DNA of 64,000 bases, taken from positions 2,464,001 to 2,528,000 of the forward strand of contig NZ_CP093337.1 of the NCBI RefSeq assembly GCF_022637395.1, given 5' to 3'. The stretch comes from Shinella sp. H4-D48. GTDB lineage: Bacteria; Pseudomonadota; Alphaproteobacteria; Rhizobiales; Rhizobiaceae. A model generated the notes under the pieces. The model saw nothing but the letters and a program-made list of their open reading frames with translations. It made no database searches and was not told the origin of the DNA. This document shows positions 1 through 7,533 of the stretch, one piece after another (within the stretch, counting starts at the first letter, position 1; each line of letters begins with the position of its first letter). A program made the translations under genes and the position numbers.

Positions 1-2
1 TC

Positions 3-1481
3 GGTTTTGCTCTTTACGCGCTGCTCATCGGTGCGAGTGCGGCACTGCAGAACATGGTGCAATACCTCTCTTTCATGAGCGCGCAGAACCTCAGCTTCAT
101 CGCCAGCACCAGCCTGTTCGAAAGACTGCTTCGCAAACGCGCCCTCTTCTTCGCCGAACACAATCCGGCCGAGATCGAAAGCGCGGGCCGGCGTGGCGAA
201 AGCGCGATGATGACGCTGGTGCAGCTCGCCCTCATCGTCTTCGTTCCCGGTACGACCCAGATCGTGCTTTCGCTCGCCATGCTCGGCGCGGCCATCAATC
301 TCGAGGTCGTGCTCGTTGTCATCGCCTATGGCGGCGCGTTCATCACGCTGACGGCCATCGCCAATCACAGCACGCGCCGCTATCTCGATGCGGCCATCGA
401 AGCCGGCCAGGAGAATGCCAAATTCATCGGCAATGCCATGACGGCGATGGAGACGCTGCGTCACTTCGGCAGCCAGGACTGGATGCAGGCGCGCTTTTCC
501 GGCAAGGCGCGCGAGGAGCGCGACAACTGGACGACCTTCTGCCGCCGGCGCATCGGATATTCCTCGCTGATGGGCGCGGGGCTCGCCGCACAGTTCCTCA
601 TCACCTTCGTCCTGCTTCTGCCGCGCTATCAGGCGGGAGAGCTCACGGTCGGCGACCTCGTTCTGTTCAACACGCTGCTGCTCCAGCTCAACCAGCCCTT
701 CGAGATGATCGGCCACGCGATCGACGATCTGGTGCGGGCACGCGCCTCGCTCCTGCCGCTCGCCCGCATCTGGGCTGCGCCGGAAGAGACGGATGCGGCA
801 ACGCCGGGCGGATTTTCTGCCGGCGATGGCCGCCTCGCCTTCGAGGCCGTCTCGTTTTCCCATGACAACGGCCGGGGCGTGGCCAATGTCAGTTTCACCG
901 CCGAACGTGGCAGGATCACCTATCTCGTAGGGGAAACCGGTTCCGGCAAATCGACGCTGCTGCGGCTGGCGCTGAAATCGCTCGCGCCGACATCGGGGCG
1001 GATCAGTGTCGACGGGAGCGATCTGGCGACCATCTCGCAGCGCGACTGGTATGCCGCGATCGGCATCGTGCCGCAGGAGCCGACGCTGCTCAACGACACG
1101 CTCGCCACCAATATCGTGCTCGGCCGGTCGCTGGATCCAGCGAAGCTGCGGCGCGCGGTGGAGAAGGCGGCGATCCTGCCCTTCATCGAAGGGCTGCCCG
1201 ACGGCTTCGAGACGATGGCGGGCGAGCGCGGCATGAAGCTCTCGGGCGGGGAACGCCAGCGTATCGCGATTGCCCGCGCGCTCTATGCCGATCCGCAGTT
1301 CCTCTTCCTCGATGAGGCAAGTTCGGCGCTGGACGAGGTGACGGAGGCGGAAATCATGCGCCATGTGCGCAGCCTTGCCGGCGAAGTGACGATCCTTGCC
1401 GTCACCCATCGCAAGAGCGTTATCGCGCCCGATGACCACGTGGTTCACCTGACCGGCGGGCATCTCGACGCGAGCGCCTGA
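3..1481 (+). CDS. ABC transporter, fused permease and ATPase (5' truncated by window edge)
   Basis: This is the C-terminal part of a half-size ABC exporter that couples ATP hydrolysis to transport across the inner membrane. The frame is open to the left edge, so the true start lies outside; 492 residues are visible. Hydrophobic transmembrane segments fill the first half. The nucleotide-binding domain follows, with Walker A GETGSGKST (about 930-956), a Q-loop (VPQEPTLL), the signature LSGGERQR, Walker B FLFLDEASSALD and an H-loop (AVTHRKS). All ATPase motifs are intact. The substrate cannot be told from this part. The single-chain TM plus NBD layout points to the ABCB class. The next gene starts 67 bp downstream and is unrelated. 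Confidence 0.9.
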   Translation, partial: GFALYALLIGASAALQNMVQYLSFMSAQNLSFIASTSLFERLLRKRALFFAEHNPAEIESAGRRGESAMMTLVQLALIVFVPGTTQIVLSLAMLGAAINLEVVLVVIAYGGAFITLTAIANHSTRRYLDAAIEAGQENAKFIGNAMTAMETLRHFGSQDWMQARFSGKAREERDNWTTFCRRRIGYSSLMGAGLAAQFLITFVLLLPRYQAGELTVGDLVLFNTLLLQLNQPFEMIGHAIDDLVRARASLLPLARIWAAPEETDAATPGGFSAGDGRLAFEAVSFSHDNGRGVANVSFTAERGRITYLVGETGSGKSTLLRLALKSLAPTSGRISVDGSDLATISQRDWYAAIGIVPQEPTLLNDTLATNIVLGRSLDPAKLRRAVEKAAILPFIEGLPDGFETMAGERGMKLSGGERQRIAIARALYADPQFLFLDEASSALDEVTEAEIMRHVRSLAGEVTILAVTHRKSVIAPDDHVVHLTGGHLDASA

Positions 1482-1548
1482 CCGAAAGCTTCGCAAAAGC
1501 TGCGCCGCCTAACCATGCTCCCGAGACATTTTTCAGGGAGTCCTTTTC

Positions 1549-2013
1549 ATGAAGATCGACAGCAATTCGCTTTCCGCCTATGCGCTCGCCCGCCAGCAGC
1601 GCGCCCCCTCCGGCGACGCCGGCATTCCGCCCGGCTTGAGCAACGGGAACGGCAATGGGGGACGCAACATCCCGACCGTCGAAACGTCCGCCTCCTCCAT
1701 GCCCTCCGGCCTCGCCAACGCCCTTTGGCTGAACGCGTCCAAGCAGGACAAGCTGCAAGAGGAAAGCGAGAAAGTGCTGACGGAATTCCTCGATCTATCG
1801 AAGATGACGGCGATCGAGCGCCTGCGCAAGGAACTGCTCGAGGAGATGGGCCTGACCGAGGACAGCCTCGCCCAGCTGCCGCCGGAAGAACGATCGGCAA
1901 TCAACGAGCAGATCCGCCAGGCCATCAAGCAACGCCTCGGGGTCGACGAGACGGCACAGGCCGGCGCAGCGGACGGGCAAGCCGCCGCCGGCACGAAGGA
2001 AGCGGAGGCCTGA
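1549..2013 (+). CDS. conserved hypothetical protein, 154 aa
   Basis: The function is unknown. The protein is hydrophilic with no signal peptide or membrane segment. Residues 1-60 are rich in Gly, Asn and Ser and look disordered. Residues 60-135 are charged and probably helical, with a motif of the type LxKMTAIERLRKELLEEMGL. The C-terminus is an Ala/Gly/Glu tail. The start is supported by a Shine-Dalgarno CAGGGAG ending about 8 bases before the ATG. Codon use matches the neighbours, so it is probably a real gene. It may be cotranscribed with the ABC gene ending 67 bp upstream. Confidence 0.75.
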   Translation: MKIDSNSLSAYALARQQRAPSGDAGIPPGLSNGNGNGGRNIPTVETSASSMPSGLANALWLNASKQDKLQEESEKVLTEFLDLSKMTAIERLRKELLEEMGLTEDSLAQLPPEERSAINEQIRQAIKQRLGVDETAQAGAADGQAAAGTKEAEA

Positions 2014-2054
2014 CCAGCCTCCGCTTCGACTTCCCGTCGCGGCGAGAAAGGCGA

Positions 2055-2083
2055 TTGACAAACGGCGCGAATTCGAGAATATC
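2055..2083 (+). promoter_or_regulatory. candidate sigma-70 promoter
   Basis: A perfect -35 TTGACA (2055-2060) is followed after 17 bp by AATATC (2078-2083) as a -10-like hexamer. It sits between two genes and would start a transcript near 2090 that runs into the hairpin at 2166-2194. The -35 and spacing are good; the -10 is only moderate. Confidence 0.5.
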
Positions 2084-2089
2084 GCGTCC

Positions 2090-2196
2090 ATGATCAAGAG
2101 TACGCACATCGCCGCGACGTATTTTTGGCTGTTCCGATAAGGAGCGGCTGTCTGATCATGTCAACAAGCCGCCATCAGGCGGCTTTGTTGTTTTAA
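2090..2196 (+). ncRNA. candidate small RNA or 5' leader with a 12-codon ORF
   Basis: The segment between the candidate promoter and a T-rich hairpin would give a transcript of roughly 105 nt. It contains AAGGAG at 2139-2144 and, 13 bases later, an ATG at 2158 opening a 12-codon frame (MSTSRHQAALLF, TAA at 2194-2196) that runs through the hairpin. It could be a free-standing small RNA, a leader peptide that controls the acetyltransferase gene by attenuation, or chance. No known family was recognised. Confidence 0.35.
2166..2194 (+). terminator. rho-independent terminator-like hairpin
   Basis: The stem AAGCCGCC / GGCGGCTT encloses an ATCA loop and is followed by TGTTGTTTT. An outer CAACAA/TTGTTG pairing can extend it. 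It lies 37 bp before the acetyltransferase start, so it either ends a short transcript or attenuates that gene. Confidence 0.7.
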
Positions 2197-2231
2197 CGCT
2201 CCTGATGGCACTGAACCCGAGGGAGCCCGAA

Positions 2232-2732
2232 ATGCAAAACACCGTCATCAAGCTCGAACCGCATGCCGTCGAACGTCCGGCGATGCTGAACATCCGCGCC
2301 GCCCGCCAGGGCGATCTGCAGCAGATCCTCGACATGATCGCGCTGCATGCCGAATGCCATGGCGACACGGCGAAGATTTCCGCCGCCGATCTCGACCGCG
2401 ACCTCTTCGGCGTGCATCCCTGGATCACTGCGCTCGTTGCCGAAGCCGGCGGACGCCTGATTGGCTACGCCCTGCTCGTGCCGATGTACCGCGCCGGCGA
2501 TGGCGTGCGCGGCATGGAACTGCACCAGATCTTCGTGCGCAAGGACCATCGCGGACAGGGCATCGGCCGCCACCTCGTGTCGCGCGCCCGCGACCATGCC
2601 CGCATTGCCGGCTGCGGCTACCTCTCCGTCAGCGCAGCAACCGGCAATTTCGGCGCGCACCGCTTCTACGAACACATGAATTTCCGCGCAGGCCCCGTGA
2701 CGGGCATGCGCTATGTGCAGGCGCTCGGCTGA
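2232..2732 (+). CDS. GNAT family N-acetyltransferase
   Basis: A single-domain GCN5-related acetyltransferase of about 166 aa that should move acetyl from acetyl-CoA to an amine; the substrate is unknown. The core motif A is visible as IFVRKDHRGQGIGRHLVSRA, with the RxxGxG/A pyrophosphate loop (RGQGIG). Motif B follows as SAATGNFGAHRFYEHMNF. The ATG at 2232 is preferred over an in-frame ATG at 2205, because GAGGGAG stands 6-7 bases upstream of 2232 and nothing similar precedes 2205. The gene sits behind a terminator-like hairpin, so its expression may be attenuated. Confidence 0.85.
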   Translation: MQNTVIKLEPHAVERPAMLNIRAARQGDLQQILDMIALHAECHGDTAKISAADLDRDLFGVHPWITALVAEAGGRLIGYALLVPMYRAGDGVRGMELHQIFVRKDHRGQGIGRHLVSRARDHARIAGCGYLSVSAATGNFGAHRFYEHMNFRAGPVTGMRYVQALG

Positions 2733-2745
2733 CATCTGCCCCAAG

Positions 2746-3099
2746 ATGACCACGCGATCGGCGATCGTGCTGACGGAGGGCTATGCCGACTGGGAGTGCG
2801 GGCTCCTGATGGCGACGGCCCGCCATGCGCTGGGCGCAGAAACTCTCGTGCTGACGCCCGGCGGCCATGACGTGACCTCGCTCGGCGACGTTTGCGTTCG
2901 CGCGTCGGGCAAGGCGGAAGATGCCGAACCCGACGATCTCGACGCGCTGGGCTTGTGTGGCGCCACGATCTGGGAGAGCGGCGACGCACCCGACCTTTCG
3001 GCGCCTGTCCGCCGCTTCGTGGCGGCCGGCCTTGGCTCGTCCGGCCTGGTCGATTATCTCGACATGTATGGCAACGAGCACCGGGCGGCGGCAGGCTGA
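2746..3099 (+). pseudogene. DJ-1/PfpI family remnant lacking the nucleophile-elbow region
   Basis: The first about 85 residues match the N-terminal half of a DJ-1/PfpI (glutamine amidotransferase-like) protein: a first strand AIVLTEGYADWE, then LVLTPGGHDVTSLGDV, DLDALGLCGATIWESGDAPDLSAPVRRFVAAG. In intact relatives this is followed by the elbow with the catalytic cysteine (pattern AICGAT) and a further half. Here that part is missing, and the frame jumps to about 25 residues (SSGLVDYLDMYGNEHR) before stopping. No good Shine-Dalgarno precedes the start, 14 bp after the acetyltransferase. It is probably a deleted, inactive gene, though expression of the short protein cannot be excluded. Confidence 0.55.
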
Positions 3100-3273
3100 G
3101 AACACGGGGCGAACAGCCCTGCTCCGCCGCACAGGGGGCAGTCGTCGTTCACACCGGCTTCGAACTGTTTCTCGCACCTGCCCGCATGCCTCTCGTTCTT
3201 CCCCGGGCACGCCACCATCCCTCGCTCCCGCTTTCGATCGAGACAAACCACGTTGATCCGGCGCACATATTCC

Positions 3274-3302
3274 TATAATGATTTTCTGATGTACGTACGT
3301 CA
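3274..3302 (+). promoter_or_regulatory. -10 element and 16-bp near-palindrome upstream of the PPOX-like gene
   Basis: A consensus TATAAT (3274-3279) lies 15 bp after TTGATC (3253-3258), a short spacer. Just downstream, 3287-3302 reads TGATGTACGTACGTCA, which is its own reverse complement at 14 of 16 positions. Placed at the likely transcription start, it is a good repressor-operator candidate for the gene starting at 3387. The regulator is not in the immediate neighbourhood. Confidence 0.45.
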
Positions 3303-3386
3303 TTTTTGACGCCATCGAGAAAGGCGTTGGATATGGCTTGTGCGTGGGGACAGAAATCAGAATGAAAACAGCCTGGGAGGCGGATC

Positions 3387-4037
3387 ATGACGACGTTGGA
3401 ACTCAATCCCGATTTCATCATCGCGGATGAACAAGAACTGCGGGGCCTGTTTGCGCCCACGCACGATCTTGCCGTGCAGAAGTGCCGGAATTCACTGGGG
3501 GAACATGCCCAAGCGTTCATCCGGCGCTCGCCGTTCCTGTGCATCGGCTCCCAGGGCCCGGACGGGAGGGGCGATGTCAGCCCGCGTGGCGACCCGCCGG
3601 GCTTCGTGACGATCCTGGACGATCGCACACTCGCAATCCCGGATCGTCCCGGCAACAACCGGCTGGACACACTGAGCAACATCATCGTCAATCCGACGGT
3701 GGGGCTCTTGTTCATCATCCCCGGTTTCGAGGACACGTTGCGCGTCAACGGGCGGGCCACCCTCACCCGCGATCCGGCACTCCTCGAAAGCATGGCCGTC
3801 GCTGGCCGTGCGCCGAAGCTCGCAATCGTCGTCACCATCAGCGAGGTCTTCCTGCACTGCGCCAAGGCATTCCGACGCTCCCGCCTATGGAGTGCCGAGC
3901 ATTTCCAGGACCGCAGCGAGATGCCCTCGCTCATCAAAATGATCCTTGACGACACGACCGGCGCGCCGACCGACAAGGACGAGATGCAGAGGATGGATGA
4001 CGGGCTGGAAGAGGACTATCGCCGCAGCATGTATTAG
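3387..4037 (+). CDS. pyridoxamine 5'-phosphate oxidase-like FMN-binding split-barrel protein
   Basis: A 216-aa member of the PPOX-like flavin split-barrel group (MSMEG_1061 / COG3576 type). The family pattern is visible: SPFLCIGSQGPDGRGDVSPRGDPPGFV, LAIPDRPGNNRLDTLSNIIVNPTVGLLFIIPG and LRVNGRATLTRDP, all expected around the flavin phosphate and isoalloxazine sites. Members are oxidoreductases or flavin carriers of mostly unknown substrate; it is not the vitamin B6 enzyme PdxH itself. A Shine-Dalgarno GGGAGG stands 7 bases before the ATG. It is a single gene behind its own promoter-like element and palindrome. Confidence 0.82.
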   Translation: MTTLELNPDFIIADEQELRGLFAPTHDLAVQKCRNSLGEHAQAFIRRSPFLCIGSQGPDGRGDVSPRGDPPGFVTILDDRTLAIPDRPGNNRLDTLSNIIVNPTVGLLFIIPGFEDTLRVNGRATLTRDPALLESMAVAGRAPKLAIVVTISEVFLHCAKAFRRSRLWSAEHFQDRSEMPSLIKMILDDTTGAPTDKDEMQRMDDGLEEDYRRSMY

Positions 4038-4074
4038 TCCGCGCCAGCCGCTGCTATGCGGGCGGCGGCCTGGT

Positions 4075-4338
4075 TCAGCGAAACCAGTAATCCTGAACGA
4101 TGAGCCCGACCAGCACGGCCGGCGTCATCGCCGCGCTGATACAATAGGCGATATAGGCCGGTCCCGCCCAGCGGTCACCGCGCCGGGCGTGCGCCTTCAG
4201 AATACGCACCACAAGATAGAGATTGGTGAAGCCTCCGTACCATGTCGGCCTGCCCTCGGTCTCGCCGCGGGCGAGATAGCGTGCATAGTGGAAAGGCACG
4301 GCAGAGAAGACTAGGCCGACGACAATGGCGGTACTCAC
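4075..4338 (-). CDS. small two-TM membrane protein, unknown function
   Basis: The 87-residue product has two hydrophobic segments (residues 2-19 and 58-84) separated by a polar loop with several Arg/Lys, and ends in a short aromatic tail (DYWFR). The start appears to be GTG, because an in-frame TAG lies directly upstream and no ATG fits; the Shine-Dalgarno is weak. It follows the diheme cytochrome c gene by 50 bp on the same strand and may belong to that operon, perhaps as a small membrane partner. No family was recognised. Confidence 0.55.
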   Translation of the reverse strand: MSTAIVVGLVFSAVPFHYARYLARGETEGRPTWYGGFTNLYLVVRILKAHARRGDRWAGPAYIAYCISAAMTPAVLVGLIVQDYWFR

Positions 4339-4388
4339 CTACCAAGGCATGCGTCATCTCTCCGCGCGATCGTCACGCTCCACCATCC

Positions 4389-5297
4389 CTAACGCGCCGG
4401 GATCGCCTTGAGATAGGCCGCGATAGCGTCGCGGTCTTCCTTGGGCAGTTGCGCCATGTTCTTCTGCACCGAGACCATCGAGCCGCCGACGCTGTCGAAA
4501 TCCGGCGTGAAGCCGGTTTCGAGATAGTTGGCGATATCGCCGGCGCTCCAGCTGCCGAAGCCGCCTTCGGCCGGCGTGATGTTGGGGATGCGCCCCTCGC
4601 CTTCCGGATTGGGCCCGCCGGCCAGCCACTGGTCGATCTTCAGACCGCCCAGCACGTCGCGCGGCGTGTGGCATTCGCCGCAATGGCCGGGGCCTTCCAC
4701 GAGATACTGGCCGTGTTTCACCGTCTGGTCGGCATTGGCGAGTTCCACCCGCGGCGCCTCGTTGAGATAGAGGAACTTCCAGCCGCCGAGCGCCAAGCGG
4801 ATATTGAACGGGAACGGCAGCTCATGGCCCGGCGCGACATTGCCGCTCTTGGGCAGCGTCTTCAGGTAGCCGTAGAGATCGTTGATATCCTTCACCGTCA
4901 TGCGCGAATAGGAGGCGTAGGGAAAGGACGGATAGAGATGCTCGCCGTTGCGGCCCGTGCCGCGCTTCATAGCGTCGCCGAATTCGGCGAGCGTCCAGGC
5001 GCCGATGCCGGCCGTCTCATCGGGCGTGATATTGGGCGCGTGGAAGGTGCCGAAAGGGCTTTTCAGCGCCATGCCGCCGGCGAGAACCAGCTTCTGGTCG
5101 TCGGCCGCACCCGGCGCCGCATGACAGCTCACGCAGCCGCCGGCATGGAAGATACGCTCACCATTGGTAAGGTCCGGCGCGCCGGCAGCGGCCCAGGCTT
5201 CCGCCGGCACGCGCTGCGGGGCGGTGATGAACAGAAACGCACCCGCGCCAATCGCGCCAAGCACGACAATGCCGCCGATGATCTTCTTGAAAGCCAT
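4389..5297 (-). CDS. diheme cytochrome c, membrane-anchored
   Basis: A 302-aa electron carrier with two covalent heme sites, CVSCH at residues 55-59 and CGECH at 206-210, so it is a tandem of two class I cytochrome c domains. An uncleaved or poorly cleaved hydrophobic segment (residues 6-25) should anchor it on the periplasmic face. It resembles the cytochrome subunits of gluconate/alcohol dehydrogenases, but no dehydrogenase gene is adjacent, so it may serve as a free redox partner. It lies 120 bp downstream of the cytochrome c' gene on the same strand, a pairing that suggests joint expression. Confidence 0.85.
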   Translation of the reverse strand: MAFKKIIGGIVVLGAIGAGAFLFITAPQRVPAEAWAAAGAPDLTNGERIFHAGGCVSCHAAPGAADDQKLVLAGGMALKSPFGTFHAPNITPDETAGIGAWTLAEFGDAMKRGTGRNGEHLYPSFPYASYSRMTVKDINDLYGYLKTLPKSGNVAPGHELPFPFNIRLALGGWKFLYLNEAPRVELANADQTVKHGQYLVEGPGHCGECHTPRDVLGGLKIDQWLAGGPNPEGEGRIPNITPAEGGFGSWSAGDIANYLETGFTPDFDSVGGSMVSVQKNMAQLPKEDRDAIAAYLKAIPAR

Positions 5298-5417
5298 GAG
5301 CCATTTCCTCTCGCCGGTGGCGGGATCGCCGCCCGCAACCTCAGACCATGAAACACCGCCCCGGCGGCCGGCGCCGGGACAGTGTTGCGTCTCCTGGGGG
5401 ATAGTCGGGTCTACCGC

Positions 5418-5861
5418 TTACTTCTTGACGCGGTAGACCTCATGACAGCCACCGCAATTGGGACCGATCGTGCCCAGCGCCGTGCCGACCGCCGCCTGAT
5501 CCGCGGGCAGGTTCGCCAGCACCGCATCGGCATCCGCGCCGAACTTGGCGGCCTTCGCCTTGAAGTCGTCCATCTGCTCCCAGATCTTCGGGCTCGCTTC
5601 CGTATCATGCCCGGTTTCGGAGCCGGCCGGGAACTGATCCGGGAACGCCTTGGCGACTTCGCTCATCGTGGTGAGCGATGCCTTCACGACGTCGGCGTCA
5701 TAGGGCTTCTCGCCCTTGGCGATGCCCGACAGCGCGCCCATGGCGCCGCCGACCTTCTTCATCATCTGCGCGCGGACGACTTGCGGCTCATCCGCCGCGA
5801 CCACGGCGCTGGCGCCGATGATAGCGAGCGCGGCCGCCGTCGCCAAAATCCTGAACTTCAT
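5418..5861 (-). CDS. cytochrome c' (class II)
   Basis: A 147-aa periplasmic cytochrome c'. A signal peptide (residues 1-22, ending AVVAA) is followed by a four-helix-bundle sequence, with the single heme motif CGGCH at residues 136-140 close to the C-terminus, as is typical of class II. These proteins bind NO at five-coordinate heme and are usually linked to nitrosative stress defence. The start at 5861 is chosen because GGGAGA precedes it and the signal peptide begins there; the frame is open further upstream without coding character. A diheme cytochrome c follows on the same strand. Confidence 0.88.
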   Translation of the reverse strand: MKFRILATAAALAIIGASAVVAADEPQVVRAQMMKKVGGAMGALSGIAKGEKPYDADVVKASLTTMSEVAKAFPDQFPAGSETGHDTEASPKIWEQMDDFKAKAAKFGADADAVLANLPADQAAVGTALGTIGPNCGGCHEVYRVKK

Positions 5862-6042
5862 CGCGTTCTCCCGATAGTTGGCGGCCGGTTGATTCCGCGC
5901 CGCCCGTTTACGATGCAGCGGCATGATGGCATTTTGCGAACCGCATGAAAGTAAAATCTTTTTGACGGCGCAAATACTGCGGGATCGCCCGGTCGCCCGC
6001 TGTCGCCAACGGACTGATGCGGCAATTTGGATCAAGTGAAAG

Positions 6043-6351
6043 CTAATCGGGCCATTGCCTCTGCGGCCAATCACGTGCGGTGTGGATGACACGCAGGACG
6101 AATAGGGTTTCACGCCCCTCCAGCACCCCGATGCTGTAAGCGATGACATAGGGGAGCCGGTGCACGGATTTCTCGTAGGTTCCGCCGACACGACCGGGCC
6201 GGCCAGTGGCACCCTCGCCCAGCAGCCGCGCCGCGGTATCGATACGGTCGGCGACGTCGCGTGCGGTCGCGGGATTGTCCGCCGCGATGTACCGCACTTG
6301 CTGTTTCAGGTCATCAAGGGCCGCACGCGACCACCGGACGGCCCGCTTCAC
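6043..6351 (-). CDS. RelE/ParE family toxin
   Basis: A 102-aa ParE-like toxin. The fold signature is present: WSRAALDDLKQQVRYIAADNPATARDVADRI, then RVGGTYEKSVHRLPYVIAYSI and the C-terminal strand LFVLRVIHTARDWP. ParE proteins of this type usually poison DNA gyrase; RelE relatives cut mRNA. The sequence alone does not separate the two, although the length and the HTARDWP end favour ParE. The start codon overlaps the stop of the antitoxin gene by 4 bp (ATGA), a translationally coupled toxin-antitoxin arrangement. Confidence 0.85.
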   Translation of the reverse strand: MKRAVRWSRAALDDLKQQVRYIAADNPATARDVADRIDTAARLLGEGATGRPGRVGGTYEKSVHRLPYVIAYSIGVLEGRETLFVLRVIHTARDWPQRQWPD

Positions 6352-6605
6352 GGCTCGTCACGCTCCGCCGTGTCAATCACAGCCTTCAGTTCCGCCATGG
6401 CGTCATCATGTGCGACCGTACGGCGGCCTGCGACATCGTCGACGCCCGCATTGATACCGTCGACGATGGCCAGTTCACGCGCGACGTAAGCCTCGACCGC
6501 TTCGGCCGCAAGGAAAGAGCGACTGCGCCGCGTATCGGCCGCAAGCCTGTCGAGCCGTTCCTTCAGGTCTTCGCTGACCCGTATAGTCATCGTTGTGGTG
6601 CTCAT
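6348..6605 (-). CDS. ribbon-helix-helix antitoxin
   Basis: An 85-aa partner of the downstream ParE-like toxin. The N-terminal ribbon-helix-helix motif TMTIRVSEDLKERLDRLAADTRRSRSFLAAEAVEAYV should dimerise and bind the operator. The rest (about residues 45-85), acidic and Asp/Ala rich, should wrap the toxin. The start at 6605 is chosen because AGGTGA stands 5 bases upstream; a longer frame reaching 6632 would run into the operator dyad. The gene order antitoxin then toxin, the 4-bp overlap and the adjacent symmetric operator all fit autoregulation. Confidence 0.85.
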   Translation of the reverse strand: MSTTTMTIRVSEDLKERLDRLAADTRRSRSFLAAEAVEAYVARELAIVDGINAGVDDVAGRRTVAHDDAMAELKAVIDTAERDEP

Positions 6606-6615
6606 GCGTATCACC

Positions 6616-6643
6616 TGTGCTGATATGTACACATTCTAGCACA
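6616..6643 (-). promoter_or_regulatory. nested inverted-repeat operator of the ParDE-like pair
   Basis: A 28-bp dyad has outer arms TGTGCT (6616-6621) and AGCACA (6638-6643) and inner arms ATGT (6625-6628) and ACAT (6631-6634), all centred on 6629/6630. Ten of 14 half-site positions are symmetric. It lies 11 bp upstream of the antitoxin start and includes TAGAAT on the coding strand, a possible -10. Autorepression by the antitoxin is the natural reading. Confidence 0.6.
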
Positions 6644-6670
6644 TCCTGCTTGGTTTCACAGACCAAACAA

Positions 6671-6700
6671 AAAGCCCCGGCCGTTTCCGACCGGGGCTTT
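6671..6700 (-). terminator. terminator of the superoxide dismutase gene (bidirectional)
   Basis: A 10-bp perfect stem AAAGCCCCGG / CCGGGGCTTT with a 10-base loop is flanked by A-rich and T-rich tracts. It is 24 bp past the sodB stop and upstream of the antitoxin promoter, so it insulates the two. Confidence 0.85.
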
Positions 6701-6723
6701 TTGAAATCAGCAAACCGCGTGAA

Positions 6724-7326
6724 TTACTTCGTGGCGGCTTCGTAGCGCTCCAGGACGTAGTCCCAGTTGATCAGGCTGTCGACGAAGGCTTCGAGGTACT
6801 TCGGGCGGGCGTTGCGGTAGTCGATGTAGTAGGAGTGTTCCCACACGTCGACGCCGAGGATCGGCTCTGCGCCGTGTACCAGCGGGTTTTCGCCGTTCGG
6901 GGTCTTGGAGATGGCGAGCTTGCCGTCCTTGACGGAAAGCCAGGCCCAGCCCGAACCGAACTGCGTGGTGCCGGCAGCGACGAAATCGGCCTTGAACTTG
7001 TCATAGCCGCCGAGATCGCTGTCGATGGCCTTCTGAAGTGCGCCCGGCAGGCTCTTGCCGCCGCCGCCCTTCTTCATCCACTTCCAGAAATGGACGTGGT
7101 TGTAGTGCTGGCCGGCATTGTTGAAGAGGCCCTGGTTGGTGCCGTAGGACTTCTTGACGATCTCTTCGAGCGAGAGGTCGGCGAGGCCGGCTTCTTCCGC
7201 CAGCTTGTTGCCGTTGTCGACATAGGCCTTGTGGTGCTTGTCGTGGTGATATTCGAGCGTTTCGCGCGACATGAAGGGCGCGAGCGCTTCGTAATCATAG
7301 GGAAGCGGCGGAAGTTCGAAAGCCAT
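6724..7326 (-). CDS. sodB: superoxide dismutase, Fe type
   Basis: A 200-aa cytoplasmic Fe/Mn-family superoxide dismutase, converting superoxide to oxygen and hydrogen peroxide. The metal ligands are in place: His27, His77 (in HYNHVHFW), Asp160 and His164 (DVWEH). A Gln at residue 73 in the FNNAGQ segment occupies the position typical of Fe enzymes, so iron is the likelier metal. Length and both domains are normal. GAGGAG stands 9 bases before the ATG. It is a single gene, closed by a strong terminator at 6671-6700. Confidence 0.95.
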   Translation of the reverse strand: MAFELPPLPYDYEALAPFMSRETLEYHHDKHHKAYVDNGNKLAEEAGLADLSLEEIVKKSYGTNQGLFNNAGQHYNHVHFWKWMKKGGGGKSLPGALQKAIDSDLGGYDKFKADFVAAGTTQFGSGWAWLSVKDGKLAISKTPNGENPLVHGAEPILGVDVWEHSYYIDYRNARPKYLEAFVDSLINWDYVLERYEAATK

Positions 7327-7533
7327 GGTGATGTCTCCTCTTGGCGACGGAATTTTTCAAGGAAATCCGTGAGCGGAACATAGGAGCGGCAACCGGAAGA
7401 GGCAACCCGCCCGGCTCCCAAATTTTCCTGACCTTCGACAAAATCCTTTCGTTTTTGCGTGTCAGATCAACGATGAAGCGGAACGAATTCCGATTCGGGA
7501 CATTTTGCCCCTCACCGCAACACGGAGCCTGCC

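Noticed and set aside
6022-6035. TTGAT-like half site upstream of cytochrome c' (FNR/NnrR type)
   Set aside because: On the minus strand TTGAT is followed by CCAA and ATTGC; the second half is degenerate, so it is not a credible FNR box without more evidence.
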